Below are positions 1 to 9,226 of a stretch of DNA of 64,000 nt, one piece after another. The first letter of the stretch is position 1. Each line of letters starts with the position of its first letter. Both the position numbers and the translations under genes were made by a program. The DNA is from Poa pratensis (taxonomy: Eukaryota > Streptophyta > Magnoliopsida > Poales > Poaceae): NCBI GenBank assembly GCA_947311845.1, contig CAMZMU010000111.1, forward strand, positions 20,717,528-20,781,527. Reading direction: 5' to 3'. The notes beneath the pieces were generated by a model. That model ran no database searches. It was not told the origin of the DNA and was given only the letters and a program-made list of their open reading frames with translations.

Positions 1-398
1 ACAAAGTCGAGAAAATACATACTGATTATAATTTTTTCTGAACTGGTCATATCCTAACAGCTCCTAAATACCCTTGGACACCACGTTGCAGGATTTTTTT
101 TTCTTGCAGCTAGCTAGTCACGTACGGCTGTGTCATCATGATTAAGAAGAAAAAAAATCTTTTGCTCATGGCCATCCCGTACCGGCCAAGGTCTCATACA
201 CGGCCGGTGTTTTAAACAGACGTGTCAAATATGTTTCATTACTAAACACCAGCCGTGTGAAATATGTTACGTAACTACTAATTTGGCTTAAAATCTCAAC
301 CATATATTTTGATCTAACTGCTAAAATTAATTTAGATGATGTGGATTAACGTGGTGTCTCTGTTAGACTCCCTCATTTTGCTTTTAGTATATAATAGA
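1..398 (-). mobile_element. Helitron, 5' end (left part outside window)
   Basis: On the minus strand the element starts at 398 with TCTATTATATACTAAAAGC, directly preceded by A, as Helitrons inserted between A and T do. About 110 bases of this end (290-398) match, in opposite orientation, the start of the 3-kb Helitron at 59983, so both belong to one family. No CTAG end with an adjacent hairpin is visible in 1-290, so the 3' end lies outside the window. No gene is visible in this part. It appears to be inserted in the Copia element that resumes at 9227, because the host reading frame restarts right at the junction. Confidence 0.6.
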
Positions 399-401
399 TG
401 C

Positions 402-1337
402 TGTCGTGTCTCGTTGCACGGACACCGGGAGTATAGGATACCCCCTTTTAGGTTCGGCACGGGGCGCGAAGGAGGCTGAGAATCGTCTTCTTGGGCGGAG
501 TCTAGATCAATCTCTCCTCTCCACGATCAAAGCATGCAACCAAAGGGACACAAGGAGCTACCCAGGTTCAGGCCGCCCGAGGCTAAAAGCCCTACTACTG
601 CATGTCTGGATTGATGAGTTCTTCATAGTGTGGCTTACAATGGAACCTCCTGGATAGGGTACCCGGAAAGGTTTTGTCCCGAGGTAGAAGAAGGACAGAT
701 CCTGACCCGGAGGAGATCACCTTCCTCTCTACCTCCGCAGCCCTAGTCTAGTCTTACTCTGGTTCTAGCTTGTGTTCGTCCTCGCTCTACCTTGTCCTTC
801 CTTGTCCTTCCTTGTCCTTCTCCCCTCCTGTGACTTGGTCCTCCTTTTATAGGCTAAGGGGTTGCCACAGGGTCACGTGAGGAGCATGAGGGACCTTCGG
901 AGTGAAGGACCCTCCTCATCTAGTTTAGGGGGAGACGTGGCCTCTCCTCAGCCTAGTGTCTACTTTGGGTTAGGTGGGAGCGTCCGCCTTGGGGTGGACA
1001 GGAGCTGACACCACCACGGGACGTGCTTCCCGCCCGCGCTGCCTTCGCCTTGCTTCCCAAGTCTCCGTGGTGAGGTGGAGTGCTTATCCACAGGAACGTA
1101 GAAGTACCCGAGAGGGAGCCTGGCCTCCTGCCGGGAACTCGGGCTCTCGGTCCTTCCTGTGCTTCTTGCTTGATTCGGGGACCCGGAAGGTCCCCAGACC
1201 GGAGCCCTTAGTCGTCGTAGGGCATGCGTGTCTTGACGGTGAACCCGCCAGCTTGACTTGAGTCTTTGTCTTGTCCATCTTCATCTTGGGCCCACTTTGG
1301 CAGTACTAGGGGAACCCCATGTTCCACTGTTGCGACA
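402..1337 (-). repeat. LTR of the Gypsy element (3' LTR in its own sense)
   Basis: 936 bp, starts TGTCGTGTCTCG and ends TGTTGCGACA, nearly the same as 8295-9226. It differs by point changes, by a CTTGTCCTTC-type simple repeat near 790-830 and by lacking about 17 bases present near 9165-9182. On the minus strand CTATAAAAGG (843-852) is a TATA box. The neighbouring purine-rich tract on the minus strand (complement of about 1338-1350, CCGGGGGCTAC) is the expected polypurine tract. Confidence 0.92.
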
Positions 1338-1629
1338 GTAGCCCCCGGCATGGTCCCGGCGGCTCTTGCTCCAGCTGCCGGGGCCATGGCCTAAAGATAG
1401 GTCAAAGTGGGTCCCGGCACCTGGTCTTCTCAGCTCTGTTGGGGACCCCCCGAGGCGAGGTAGAGACGAGCCCCCGGGTCCTGTTGACTGAATCACGGCG
1501 AACGTTGCGATTCATACGGACCCCTTGCTTATCATGGAATCCAACGGGCGAAACGCGTAGAAATCGGCACGACCCCCTCGATCCCCACGTCCGTCGGAGT
1601 AATGGGGCCGCGACGTGACGTGTGGGATG

Positions 1630-1640
1630 CCTTATAAGCC
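1630..1640 (+). promoter_or_regulatory. candidate TATA box for the antisense ORF
   Basis: CCTTATAAGCC lies about 145 bases upstream of the ATG at 1784, in a GC-rich leader. It could drive the plus-strand ORF independently of the LTR, whose own TATA box points the other way. Sequence resemblance only. Confidence 0.3.
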
Positions 1641-1783
1641 ACGACTGGCTTCCACTGTAGCCGTTACCTCTCCAGATTCGCCGAAATCCCCAAATCGCCG
1701 CCCAGGAGACTCCTTCTCCCTGACTTCGCCAATCGCCGCCACCTGCCTTGGCCGCCGCCGTTCCTTGTTCTTGCCCCCAGCCC

Positions 1784-4150
1784 ATGCCGCCTAAGCGAGA
1801 TAGGACGGGAGTGAGGAAGATGTCGCAATCCGCCGCCGAGAAGATGGCGATGGAGGCTTCCCTGGCCGAAGCGCCGCCCTCGATGAGGGTGACTCAGGCC
1901 CTCTTTTCTCCCAGTGAGTATGCGTCAGAGAAAGCCATCCAACGCGTCCGCCAATCCCTGGCCGCGAGCTTCCGCGGTACTGAGGGAGTGGTGGTGCGCC
2001 CTGGGAGCGGTCCCCAACGAGAAGGGGAGGTGATTACTTTCCACGATTTCTCCGTCGTCGGCCTTCTTCCTCCGTTCTCCGAGTTCTTCGCAGCAATCTT
2101 GGAGGTTTACGGAATGCATATGTGATACGTCTCAACGTATCCATAATTTCTGCTGTTCCATGCTTATATTATACCATTTGCTACATGTTTTGTATACACT
2201 TCGTATCACTTTTATGCATTTTCTGGGACTAACCTATTAACAAGATGCCACAGTGCCAGTTCCCTGTTTTCTGCTGTTTTTGGTTTCAGAAAGTTACTTT
2301 CTGGAAATATTCTCGGAATTGCACGAAACAAAAGGCCAAGTCCCTATTTTTCCAGCACGTACACGGAGTCCGAAGGAGAGACGAAGGGGAGCCACGAGGT
2401 GGCCAAACCACCTGGCGGCGCGGCAGAGGGCCCCACCGCGCCTGCCTGTGGTTTGGGCCCCTCGGGGGTCCGCCGACATCGCCCCTTCGCCTATTTATTC
2501 CCCGAGGCGTGAAAACCCTAAAACACCGAGCCTTTCATCCAGAACATATTCACTGCCGCCGCCGTCGTCAACCCTAACTCGGGGGGTTTCTGAAGCTCTT
2601 CCCGGCACCCTGCCGGAGAGGGGAATCATCACCGGAGGGCTCTACATCGCCATGCCCGCCTCCGGAGTGATGCGTGAGTAGTTCATCTTTGGACTATGGG
2701 TCCATAGCAGTAGCTAGATGGTTGTCTTCTCCACTTGTGACATCATGTTTAGATCTTGTGAGCTGCCTATCATGATCAAGATCATCTATTGTAATGCTAC
2801 ATGTTGTGTTTGCTGGGATCTGACTTATATTGATACCTATGTGGAGCTGAATATTATATTATCCTGTCTATATCATTTGTGATCTTGCATGCTCTCCGTT
2901 ACTTGTTGAAGCCTTGGCCAAGTGAATACTTGTGACTCCAAGAGGGGGTATTTATGCATGATAGTTGGGTTCAACCTCTATTTAACCTGGGATAGTGACA
3001 GCAAGTTCTAAGGTTGTAGATGTGTTGTTGCCACTAGGGTAAAACAGCAATGCTTTATTCAAGGATGAATGTATTGTTTACATTACGCACATTACTTAAT
3101 GCAATTGTCTGTTGCTTGCAACTTAATACTGGAAGGGGTACGGATGTTAACCGGAAAGTGGACTATTTAGGCATAGATGCATGCTGGATAGCGGTCTATG
3201 TACTTTGCCGTAATGCCCAAATGAATCTCATAATAGACACCACAGCTCACACATGCATGTTATATGCACTTATCAATTGTCAATTGCCCAGCTGTAATTT
3301 GTTTACCCAGCATGTTAGTTATCTTATTGGAGAGACACCACTAGTGAACTGTGGACCCCGGTCCATTCTTTTACATCTGAAATACAATCTACTGCAATCA
3401 TTGTTCTCTACTGTTTTATGCAAACAAACATCATTTTCCATTCGATACGTTTAACCCTTTGTTTTCAGCAAGCCGGTGAGATTGACAACCTCACTGTTAA
3501 GTTGGGGCAAAGTAATTTGATTGTGTTGTGCAGGTTCCACGTTGGCACCGGAATCCCTGGTGTTGCGCCGCACTACACTCCTTCACCAACACCTTCGAAG
3601 CAACCTCGTTTTCCTACTGGTTCGATTAAACCTTGGTTTCATACTGAGGGAAAACTTGCTGCTGCACTCATCATACCTTCCTCTTGGGGTTCCCAACTGA
3701 CGTGTGACGTACAAGCATTGTTTCTGGCACTGTTGCCGGGGAGATATTCCCTCGTCAACTTAGAGCTAGCAATATGCTGCACTTGCACCCCAATGCCGTG
3801 ATGATGCTTGCTACTTTTGCCTATGCCTGCGAGGCATTTGCGGGTGTCATGCCCTCGGTGGCCCTGTTCCGCCACTTCTTCGTTCCACGCCTGGGGAAGT
3901 CCAAGTGGATCGCTGGCGGTGTCTCTTTCTGCCTCCGGAGAGATGCGGCGCACCAGTACCCGGAAACATTCACCAAGGCCTCGGTTGGAGAATGGAGGCA
4001 CAACTGGTATTTTGTCGAAGCTGACGGGACCAATCCCCATCTGATGACTCCATATTATCCAGCGGAGCGACTGGCACACTCGAAGGAGAGAAGCTCTCAA
4101 GGGGAAGCACTGGTCCAGTCATCAACAGGTTGGCTGCGCTCGCGCAAGGG
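1784..4150 (+). pseudogene. Antisense ORF of the Gypsy element, N-terminal domain, split by a solo LTR
   Basis: The frame opens at ATG 1784 (MPPKRDRTG...) and runs to 2122. It is broken by the solo LTR 2123-3771 and resumes in the same frame at 3777 (LHLHPNAV...). The conserved block includes FHDFSVVGLLPPFSEF before the break and VALFRHFFVPRLGKSKW plus a YPAERL motif after it. From memory this matches the 'putative gypsy type transposon' domain (PF04195, Transposase_28) carried as an extra antisense ORF by Tat-lineage elements. Its function is unknown. Downstream the frame slips at about 4090-4150, where it continues in the frame of 4153-4823. The insertion and the frameshifts make it non-functional here. 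Confidence 0.75.
2123..3771 (+). mobile_element. Solo LTR of a Sabrina/WHAM-like Gypsy element
   Basis: 1649 bp beginning TGATACGTCTCAACGTATCC and ending TTAGAGCTAGCA, flanked by the 5-bp duplication ATATG (2118-2122 and 3772-3776). No internal retroviral genes and no second LTR are present, so it is the usual product of recombination between two LTRs. The opening motif and the text around 2600-2800 resemble the large LTRs of Triticeae Sabrina/WHAM elements (family name from memory). It sits in frame-conserved coding sequence of the older Gypsy element and is therefore younger than it. Open frames inside it (for example 3050-3454) match no known protein. Confidence 0.88.
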
Positions 4151-4152
4151 GA

Positions 4153-4823
4153 GTGACGGGTGCCATGATCCTGGCAGACTTTCTTCACAGGGGGATTGCC
4201 CCTCTGCAGTTCCGGAGCCGCCCGCTCTGGGAACTCAATCAGGTGGGCAGCAGCCTTCCACGGTCTAGATTCCACTTGACAGAGACCACCTGGGCTCTGT
4301 CCATGGGCTACATATTGCCATGGGTACCCTTCGAGTTCCAGGATGAGACCTTGCCGCTGTTCGAAGATCCGGCCGCCGACGGTATCCGATCTTCGATGCC
4401 AGAGTGCAATGAGTACGGGGTGGCGGGTACTACCAAGATCGAGCCCCCGCCGGCACCCAAAACACGCAGTCTTCAAGGAGGTAGGCCAAGGGAGCAAGGC
4501 CTTGCCCACGGGGACGTTTCCCCTGAAGAACCTGGGACTTCGGATGACGAAGGCGACGAAGCGACTCCTCCGGGAGTACCTTGCGGGCGCGGAGGCCCCG
4601 GCGCTCCTTCCGGGGCGGCGACAAACCCGCCGGGTGACGAACTCCCAGAGCAGCCTGTGCCGCCGAGCTCGCCGTCGTTGCAGGAGTCTGATCAGGTGTC
4701 GGAGGCCATCCCTCCTCCCCTTGCTGACATGGAGGTAGGGGAGGAGAGCCTGTCCTTGCCGGACCTCTTTGACGACTTGGTGCAGAAGAGATGGAGCTTC
4801 TCCGGATCGAAGAGAGCCCGCCG
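4153..4823 (+). pseudogene. Antisense ORF of the Gypsy element, middle part
   Basis: Continues the antisense ORF in another frame: MTGAMILADFLHRGIAPLQF, then WALSMGYILPW and an acidic, proline-rich stretch ending in a basic SGSKRARR patch. The exon ends at a good donor (CG|GTAAGT at 4824). An 86-base intron (4824-4909) with a TTGCACAG acceptor leads in frame to the next exon (RSPTPEWPSKR...). The splice sites suggest it was once a real spliced gene on the plus strand, opposite to the retrotransposon sense. Confidence 0.65.
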
Positions 4824-4909
4824 GTAAGTTTTGATGGCATCTGTCTTTGAAAGCGGAGTTGTTTTTCTTCTGCCGCCGTCCTGACTTCTGACTTTCATTT
4901 CTTGCACAG

Positions 4910-6482
4910 GAGCCCGACCCCGGAGTGGCCAAGCAAGCGACCCCGGAGAGGCGAGGACGTCGAAGCGTCGAGCTCCACCGGCACCTCCGACGGAGGCAAC
5001 TCCGAGCCCCCAGCCCCCAGTCCGCCCCAAGGACCAGGGGGTGGCTCCGGTCGTCGCAGACGAGGCGGAGGCTGTCGGCGCGAAAGGCCCTGGGGAGAGG
5101 CGCGACGTGGATCCCCAGGCGACCCTCGGACCGCGAGGACTCGCAGCAGGCGGGTACATCCCCGGGGCTCCGCCCCGGGAACGCTGACCCCTGCCCTGAA
5201 CCCGGGAGAGTCGAGGAAGGCCCCGGGTTCTCCAAGACGTTCTCCAGCGTCTCGGAGTTCTTGTCTTCTGCCCGTGCCGAACTGGCGCGGCTGGTGCCCC
5301 CGACCTCCGACAGCGGGGAGCACTCGCAGGCTCGCGAGCTGCGGCTTCCCTCCGGGGAGGAAGCTCGTAGCGCCCGTGAACTGAAGCTGGCGGCGGACGA
5401 AGAGCTGCTCTATGCTTGGGAACAGCGAGTGGCCAGCCGCGAGAAAGAGCTGGAGCGACGAGAGGCCGAGCTGGAAGATGAAGAGCGCCACTACCTTGGC
5501 ACCATTGAGGAGCTCCAGATCAAGATGGAGCGGGACGAGGACCGCTTCGAACAAGGCCTGGAGAACGTGGCTGGCTGGGCTCGCAGCGAGGTTGAAAATG
5601 ACCTTCGAGCCAAAAGCAGAGCCGCCTCGTCGCTAGCAAGCAGGTCTCTAAACTCCAGAGCGAGCTCAAGAGCGAGAGGGAAAGGCGGGAACAGCCTTCT
5701 CGGATTTCCAGAGAGCCAGGGGCGAAAGAGATAGCTTGTCCGCCCGGGCTGAGGCGATGACGGCCACGATTGAGGCGCAGAAGCAGGCCCTCAAAACAGC
5801 TGAGAAGTTTAAGCAAGAGGCCACGGCTGGCCGCGTCGCCATGGAAAGGAAGATCCGGGAACTGGGCGATGCAATTGACTTCTGGAAGGACAAAGATGCG
5901 CGCATGACTGTCCTTCGCAAGAAAGAAACAAAGGAGCTGGCTGATGGGCGTGCGGCGATGGAAGCGTCCAAATCCCAAGCTCAGATTGCGTGGCACCAAC
6001 ATGAGCAGGTATCCAACCAGCTGACGGGAGTGCAGGCAGAGCTGGCGGAAGCGAAGGATGCACTTGAGAAAGAGCGACGGCGATTTGCTCACCACCGCCG
6101 CGATGATCACAACGTCTTGCTCCAGATGAACCACGGGTCCTTGGACATCGTGCAGGAGTTCACGAACTTGGGAGTGCCTTCTCCGCCCGTCCTCATGGCC
6201 GACCATTCCACTTCCTTCGCCCGCTATCCCGGGTTCTTGAAGTACGTGGCCTCGCTCATCAAAGGTATCAAGGAGCAGGTTAGCAGAGCCACTCGCCTTG
6301 CTGGGGAACAGGCAGTGAGGCAGGTGACGACCCGATTCGTCACAGCGCTTCGCCAGCGACACCCGCAGCTCTCCTTGCTATCCGAGCTGGAGGCGCCTGA
6401 ACCCGGGACGCCGCTTCCTCCAGACGTGACCCGCCAGGTGGAGGAGATCTTGAAGCACCTTTCCCGAGAAGATGACCCGTGA
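4910..6482 (+). pseudogene. Antisense ORF of the Gypsy element, coiled-coil C-terminal part
   Basis: After the intron the frame encodes a Ser/Pro/Gly-rich segment, then a long Glu/Lys/Arg/Ala-rich heptad region (about 5380-6120, for example EKELERREAELEDEERHYL) typical of a coiled coil, and ends ...EEILKHLSREDDP with a stop at 6480-6482. Frame changes are needed at about 5050-5220 and about 5640-5740, so it is broken in this copy. The coiled coil suggests oligomerisation, but no role is established for this ORF. Confidence 0.65.
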
Positions 6483-7294
6483 ACCTGTGAAGTCCTGAAA
6501 AGGACAATACCAGGGGCCGTGAACCATGCTTTTGTACTGATATTGCCAACTGGCTTATGAACTCATGCTTTTGAATGTAAATAACTTCTTCCCAAAGTAT
6601 ATAAGTTTTATTGTACTCGTGGGGGCTTTACGCTCTCGGGAAGGATCCAAAGGTGTGAGCGCTAACCAGCCGTGGGCACTCAGACTGATCTGAAGTGCGG
6701 ACACAGGGCGCAACCCCCCAAAGGACCCACCGTTTCCTGACCGCACGGACCTCAGCCCACGATTCCACTGCCCGAGGGAAACTGACAGTGTCATCGCGAA
6801 GGCGCTGCCCCAGGAGAACGCCCGCTTTCGCCTTAGCCAAAGCACATAAAACTGATATACCCGGGAACAAGCCCGTGCAAGCACGTTTATACTTAGCTCG
6901 CGTTTTGACTCCTTCTGGCTACCTCGGTAATCGTTCTGTCGCGCTGCCGCCAAGGCGGGTCTTCTATGCCGTGTTTCAGACATAATTCTGCCTTGCCCAG
7001 CAATTCTTGGCGGGGACAAGGCTTCCAACCGAGATAGCCTCCAATGCCGACTAAGGGCATGACTGGCTGGCTTGCGCCGGTCCGGAGACCATTTGTGCTA
7101 CTTGCTCGAGTTACCCGGAGACCACCCAACTGGTGATCCGGCGGCTTGCTGGCGTATCAGAGACGCCGGTCCGGAGACCCCACGGTTGTCTTAGTTTCCT
7201 GGACCCGGATGTTCCTTGTTTGGTGATCCGGCAATCTGGCTGGCTCATGCCGGTCCGGAGACCCTGAAGCTGCTTTACTCGCGGGATCCTGATG
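6483..7294. repeat. Non-coding spacer of the Gypsy element with a degenerate tandem repeat
   Basis: No gene is visible. The 15-base motif GCCGGTCCGGAGACC recurs at 7076-7090, 7165-7179 and 7249-7263. Shared flanking words (GGTGATCCGGC, CTGGCTGGC) indicate units of about 85-90 bases. This region replaces the pol genes expected between gag and the antisense ORF. Confidence 0.7.
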
Positions 7295-8107
7295 CTAGCC
7301 ACTTAGCAATCCGGTACTTCTGAGGGGGTCCACTTGGTCCAGGCTGTATCGTGACGATGTGACCCGGGAGATCCCATTCTCCGTGGGCCACGTCTCCGCA
7401 AATGAAGGTTTGATCCCAGCTAGCTGCAGCTTGCCCTTGACTGCTTTGTATCTGTGGGGGCTCCGGTAGTAAGCAAGGTTCCGGGAGTTCTTCAGTCTGG
7501 GTGGATGCATTGGCAAAGGTCCGGAAAGATCTTCCCTTCTGAGGAACCCCAGCTGTGGCACTCCTCTTGGCTTTCTTGGACTTCTTGTTGAGGGGCAATC
7601 TCGGCTGATGTGTCCTGGTTCTCCGCACGAATAGCAATCACCGTTCTTCTGGCGTATCTGGATGTCGTTGAACTGTCGGCAATCTTCCAGACTGTGCCGG
7701 TCAGATCTGTGGTACATGCACCACACTCCAGGCTGGCCGTCTTTGCGCAGAGGAATCTGGAGTTCTTGGGGCACGTAGATGAGAGGATCTTCTTGCCGAG
7801 GCTCGCTTTTTGTGTCTTGGTCGAGGTTTTCCTCCTCCGGAAGCGGCACTGTGGTCGGCGCGTCGGAACAGAGTTCCTCCTTCGCTCCATGCGTCCATGG
7901 GGAAAGAGGGACATCAATGTTCGTGGCACCTTCCTCAGGTCTTCCCGTGCTGACCAGAGAGCTGACATAAGCGGCTGGAGGGACGAAGTGGACTCCGAAG
8001 GCGCGATCTTTAGCGGCAGGTGCCGGCGAGGATTCGTCAAGAACGAAGCCGAGGCCGGGGTACCGCAGGAACTCAAAGGCTGCCTTTCCCTTTCTCTTCT
8101 TTGTCAT
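7295..8107 (-). pseudogene. gag: gag-like ORF with CCHC zinc knuckle, shortened
   Basis: A 270-residue minus-strand frame starting MTKKRKGKAAF at 8107. It has an upstream GVWCMYHRSDRHSLEDC block and a classic retroviral zinc knuckle CYSCGEPGHISRDC (C-x2-C-x4-H-x4-C, about residues 158-171, 7636-7595), which binds RNA in nucleocapsid proteins. The frame stays open upstream into the LTR, but the ATG at 8107 is the natural start because 8108-8294 is the leader. It is shorter than usual Gypsy gag proteins and is not followed by pol. Probably a non-functional remnant, although the frame itself is intact. Confidence 0.75.
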
Positions 8108-8273
8108 CTTGAATGTCGGATTCGGTATTCTCTTCACGAGAGCCGAAACTAGCGCCGTTCCGAAGGCGCTGGAACAGATCTTGACACGGACTGAAAGCTT
8201 GACGCCGAACTTGACGATGAACTTGACGATGAACTTGATGTTGATGAAGAAGAAGACGAATCCAGCACTTGCG

Positions 8274-8292
8274 CCCCCTACCTGGCGCGCCA
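8274..8292 (-). other. Primer-binding-like site of the Gypsy element
   Basis: On the minus strand TGGCGCGCCAGGTAGGGGG starts two bases after the LTR end (CGACA). That is the place and the TGG start expected of a tRNA primer-binding site. It sets the element's sense as minus. The matching tRNA was not identified. Confidence 0.65.
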
Positions 8293-8294
8293 GA

Positions 8295-9226
8295 TGTCGT
8301 GTCTCGTTGCACGGACACCGGGAGTATAGGATACCCCCTTTTAGGTTCGGCACGGGGCGCGAAGGAGGCTGAGAATCGTCTTCTTGGGCGGAGTCTAGAT
8401 CAAGCTCTCCTCTCCACGATCAAAGCATGCAACCAAAGGGACACAAGGAGCTACCCAGGTTCAGGCCGCCCGGAGGCTAAAAGCCCTACTCCTGCATGTC
8501 TGGATTGATGAGTTCTTCATAGTGTGGCTTACAATGGAACCTCCCGGACAGGGTACCCGGAAGGGTTTTGGCCCGAGGTAGAAGAAGGACAGATCCTGAC
8601 CCGGAGGAGATCACCTTCCTCTCTACCTCCGCAGCCCTAGTCTAGTCTTGCTCTGGTTCTAGCTTGTGTTCTCCTCTTGTCTTCCTCCTCCTCCTCCTCC
8701 CGTGCCTTGGTCCTCCTTTTATAGGCTAAGGGGTTGCCACAGGGTCACGTGAGGGCATGAGGGACCTTCGGGGTGAAGGACCCTCCTCATCTAGTTTAGG
8801 GGGAGACGTGGCCTCTCCTCAGCCTAGCGTCTCCTTGGGTTAGGTGGGAGCGTCCGCCTTGGGGTGGACAGGAGCTGACACCACCACGGGACGTGCTTCC
8901 CGCCCGCGCTGCCTTCGCCTTGCTTCCCAAGTCTTCCGCGGTGAGGTGGAGTGCTTATCCACAGGAACGTAGGAAGTACCCGAGAGGGAGCCTGGCCTCC
9001 TGCCGGGAACTCGGGCTCTCGGGTCCTTCCTGGCCTTCTTGCTTGATTCGGGGACCCGGAAGGTCCCCAGGACCGGAGCCCTTAGTCGTCGTAGGCCATG
9101 CGTGTCTTGACGGTGAACCCGCCAGCTTGACTTGAGTCTTGGTCTTGTCCATCTTCATCTTGGGCCCACATGGGGTGGACCCACTTTGGCAGTACTAGGG
9201 GAACCCCATGTTCCACTGTTGCGACA
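8295..9226 (-). repeat. LTR of the Gypsy element (5' LTR in its own sense)
   Basis: 932 bp, TG...CA, nearly identical to 402-1337. The target duplication copy GATGC follows at 9227-9231. It carries the promoter that would transcribe gag. Confidence 0.92.
8715..8724 (-). promoter_or_regulatory. TATA box in the 5' LTR
   Basis: Minus-strand CTATAAAAGG followed by AGGACC, conserved in both LTRs and pointing towards gag. Confidence 0.55.

Larger units (their letters stand above)
402..9226 (-). mobile_element. Tat-like Gypsy LTR retrotransposon without pol, with antisense ORF
   Basis: Two long direct repeats (402-1337 and 8295-9226), each TG...CA, are flanked by the perfect 5-bp target duplication GATGC (397-401 and 9227-9231). 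On the minus strand the order is LTR, primer-binding-like site (8274-8292), gag remnant (8107-7295), spacer, antisense ORF (plus strand, 1784-6482), purine-rich tract beside 1338, LTR. Protease, reverse transcriptase, RNase H and integrase are absent, so it depended on a related element. An extra antisense ORF with a 'putative gypsy type transposon' domain is known from the Tat lineage of Ty3/Gypsy elements; the lineage call is inferred from that. A solo LTR at 2123-3771 interrupts it. Confidence 0.9.

Noticed and set aside
1084..1785. Overlapping frames in the Gypsy LTR and leader
   Set aside because: They are repeated in the second LTR and look like regulatory, non-coding sequence.
3050..3801. 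Open frames inside the solo LTR
   Set aside because: LTR sequence is non-coding, and no protein similarity was seen.
3970..5235. 421-codon minus-strand open frame
   Set aside because: It is antisense to the plus-strand ORF of the Gypsy element, whose frame, intron and domain make sense. The minus frame shows no motif and results from GC richness.
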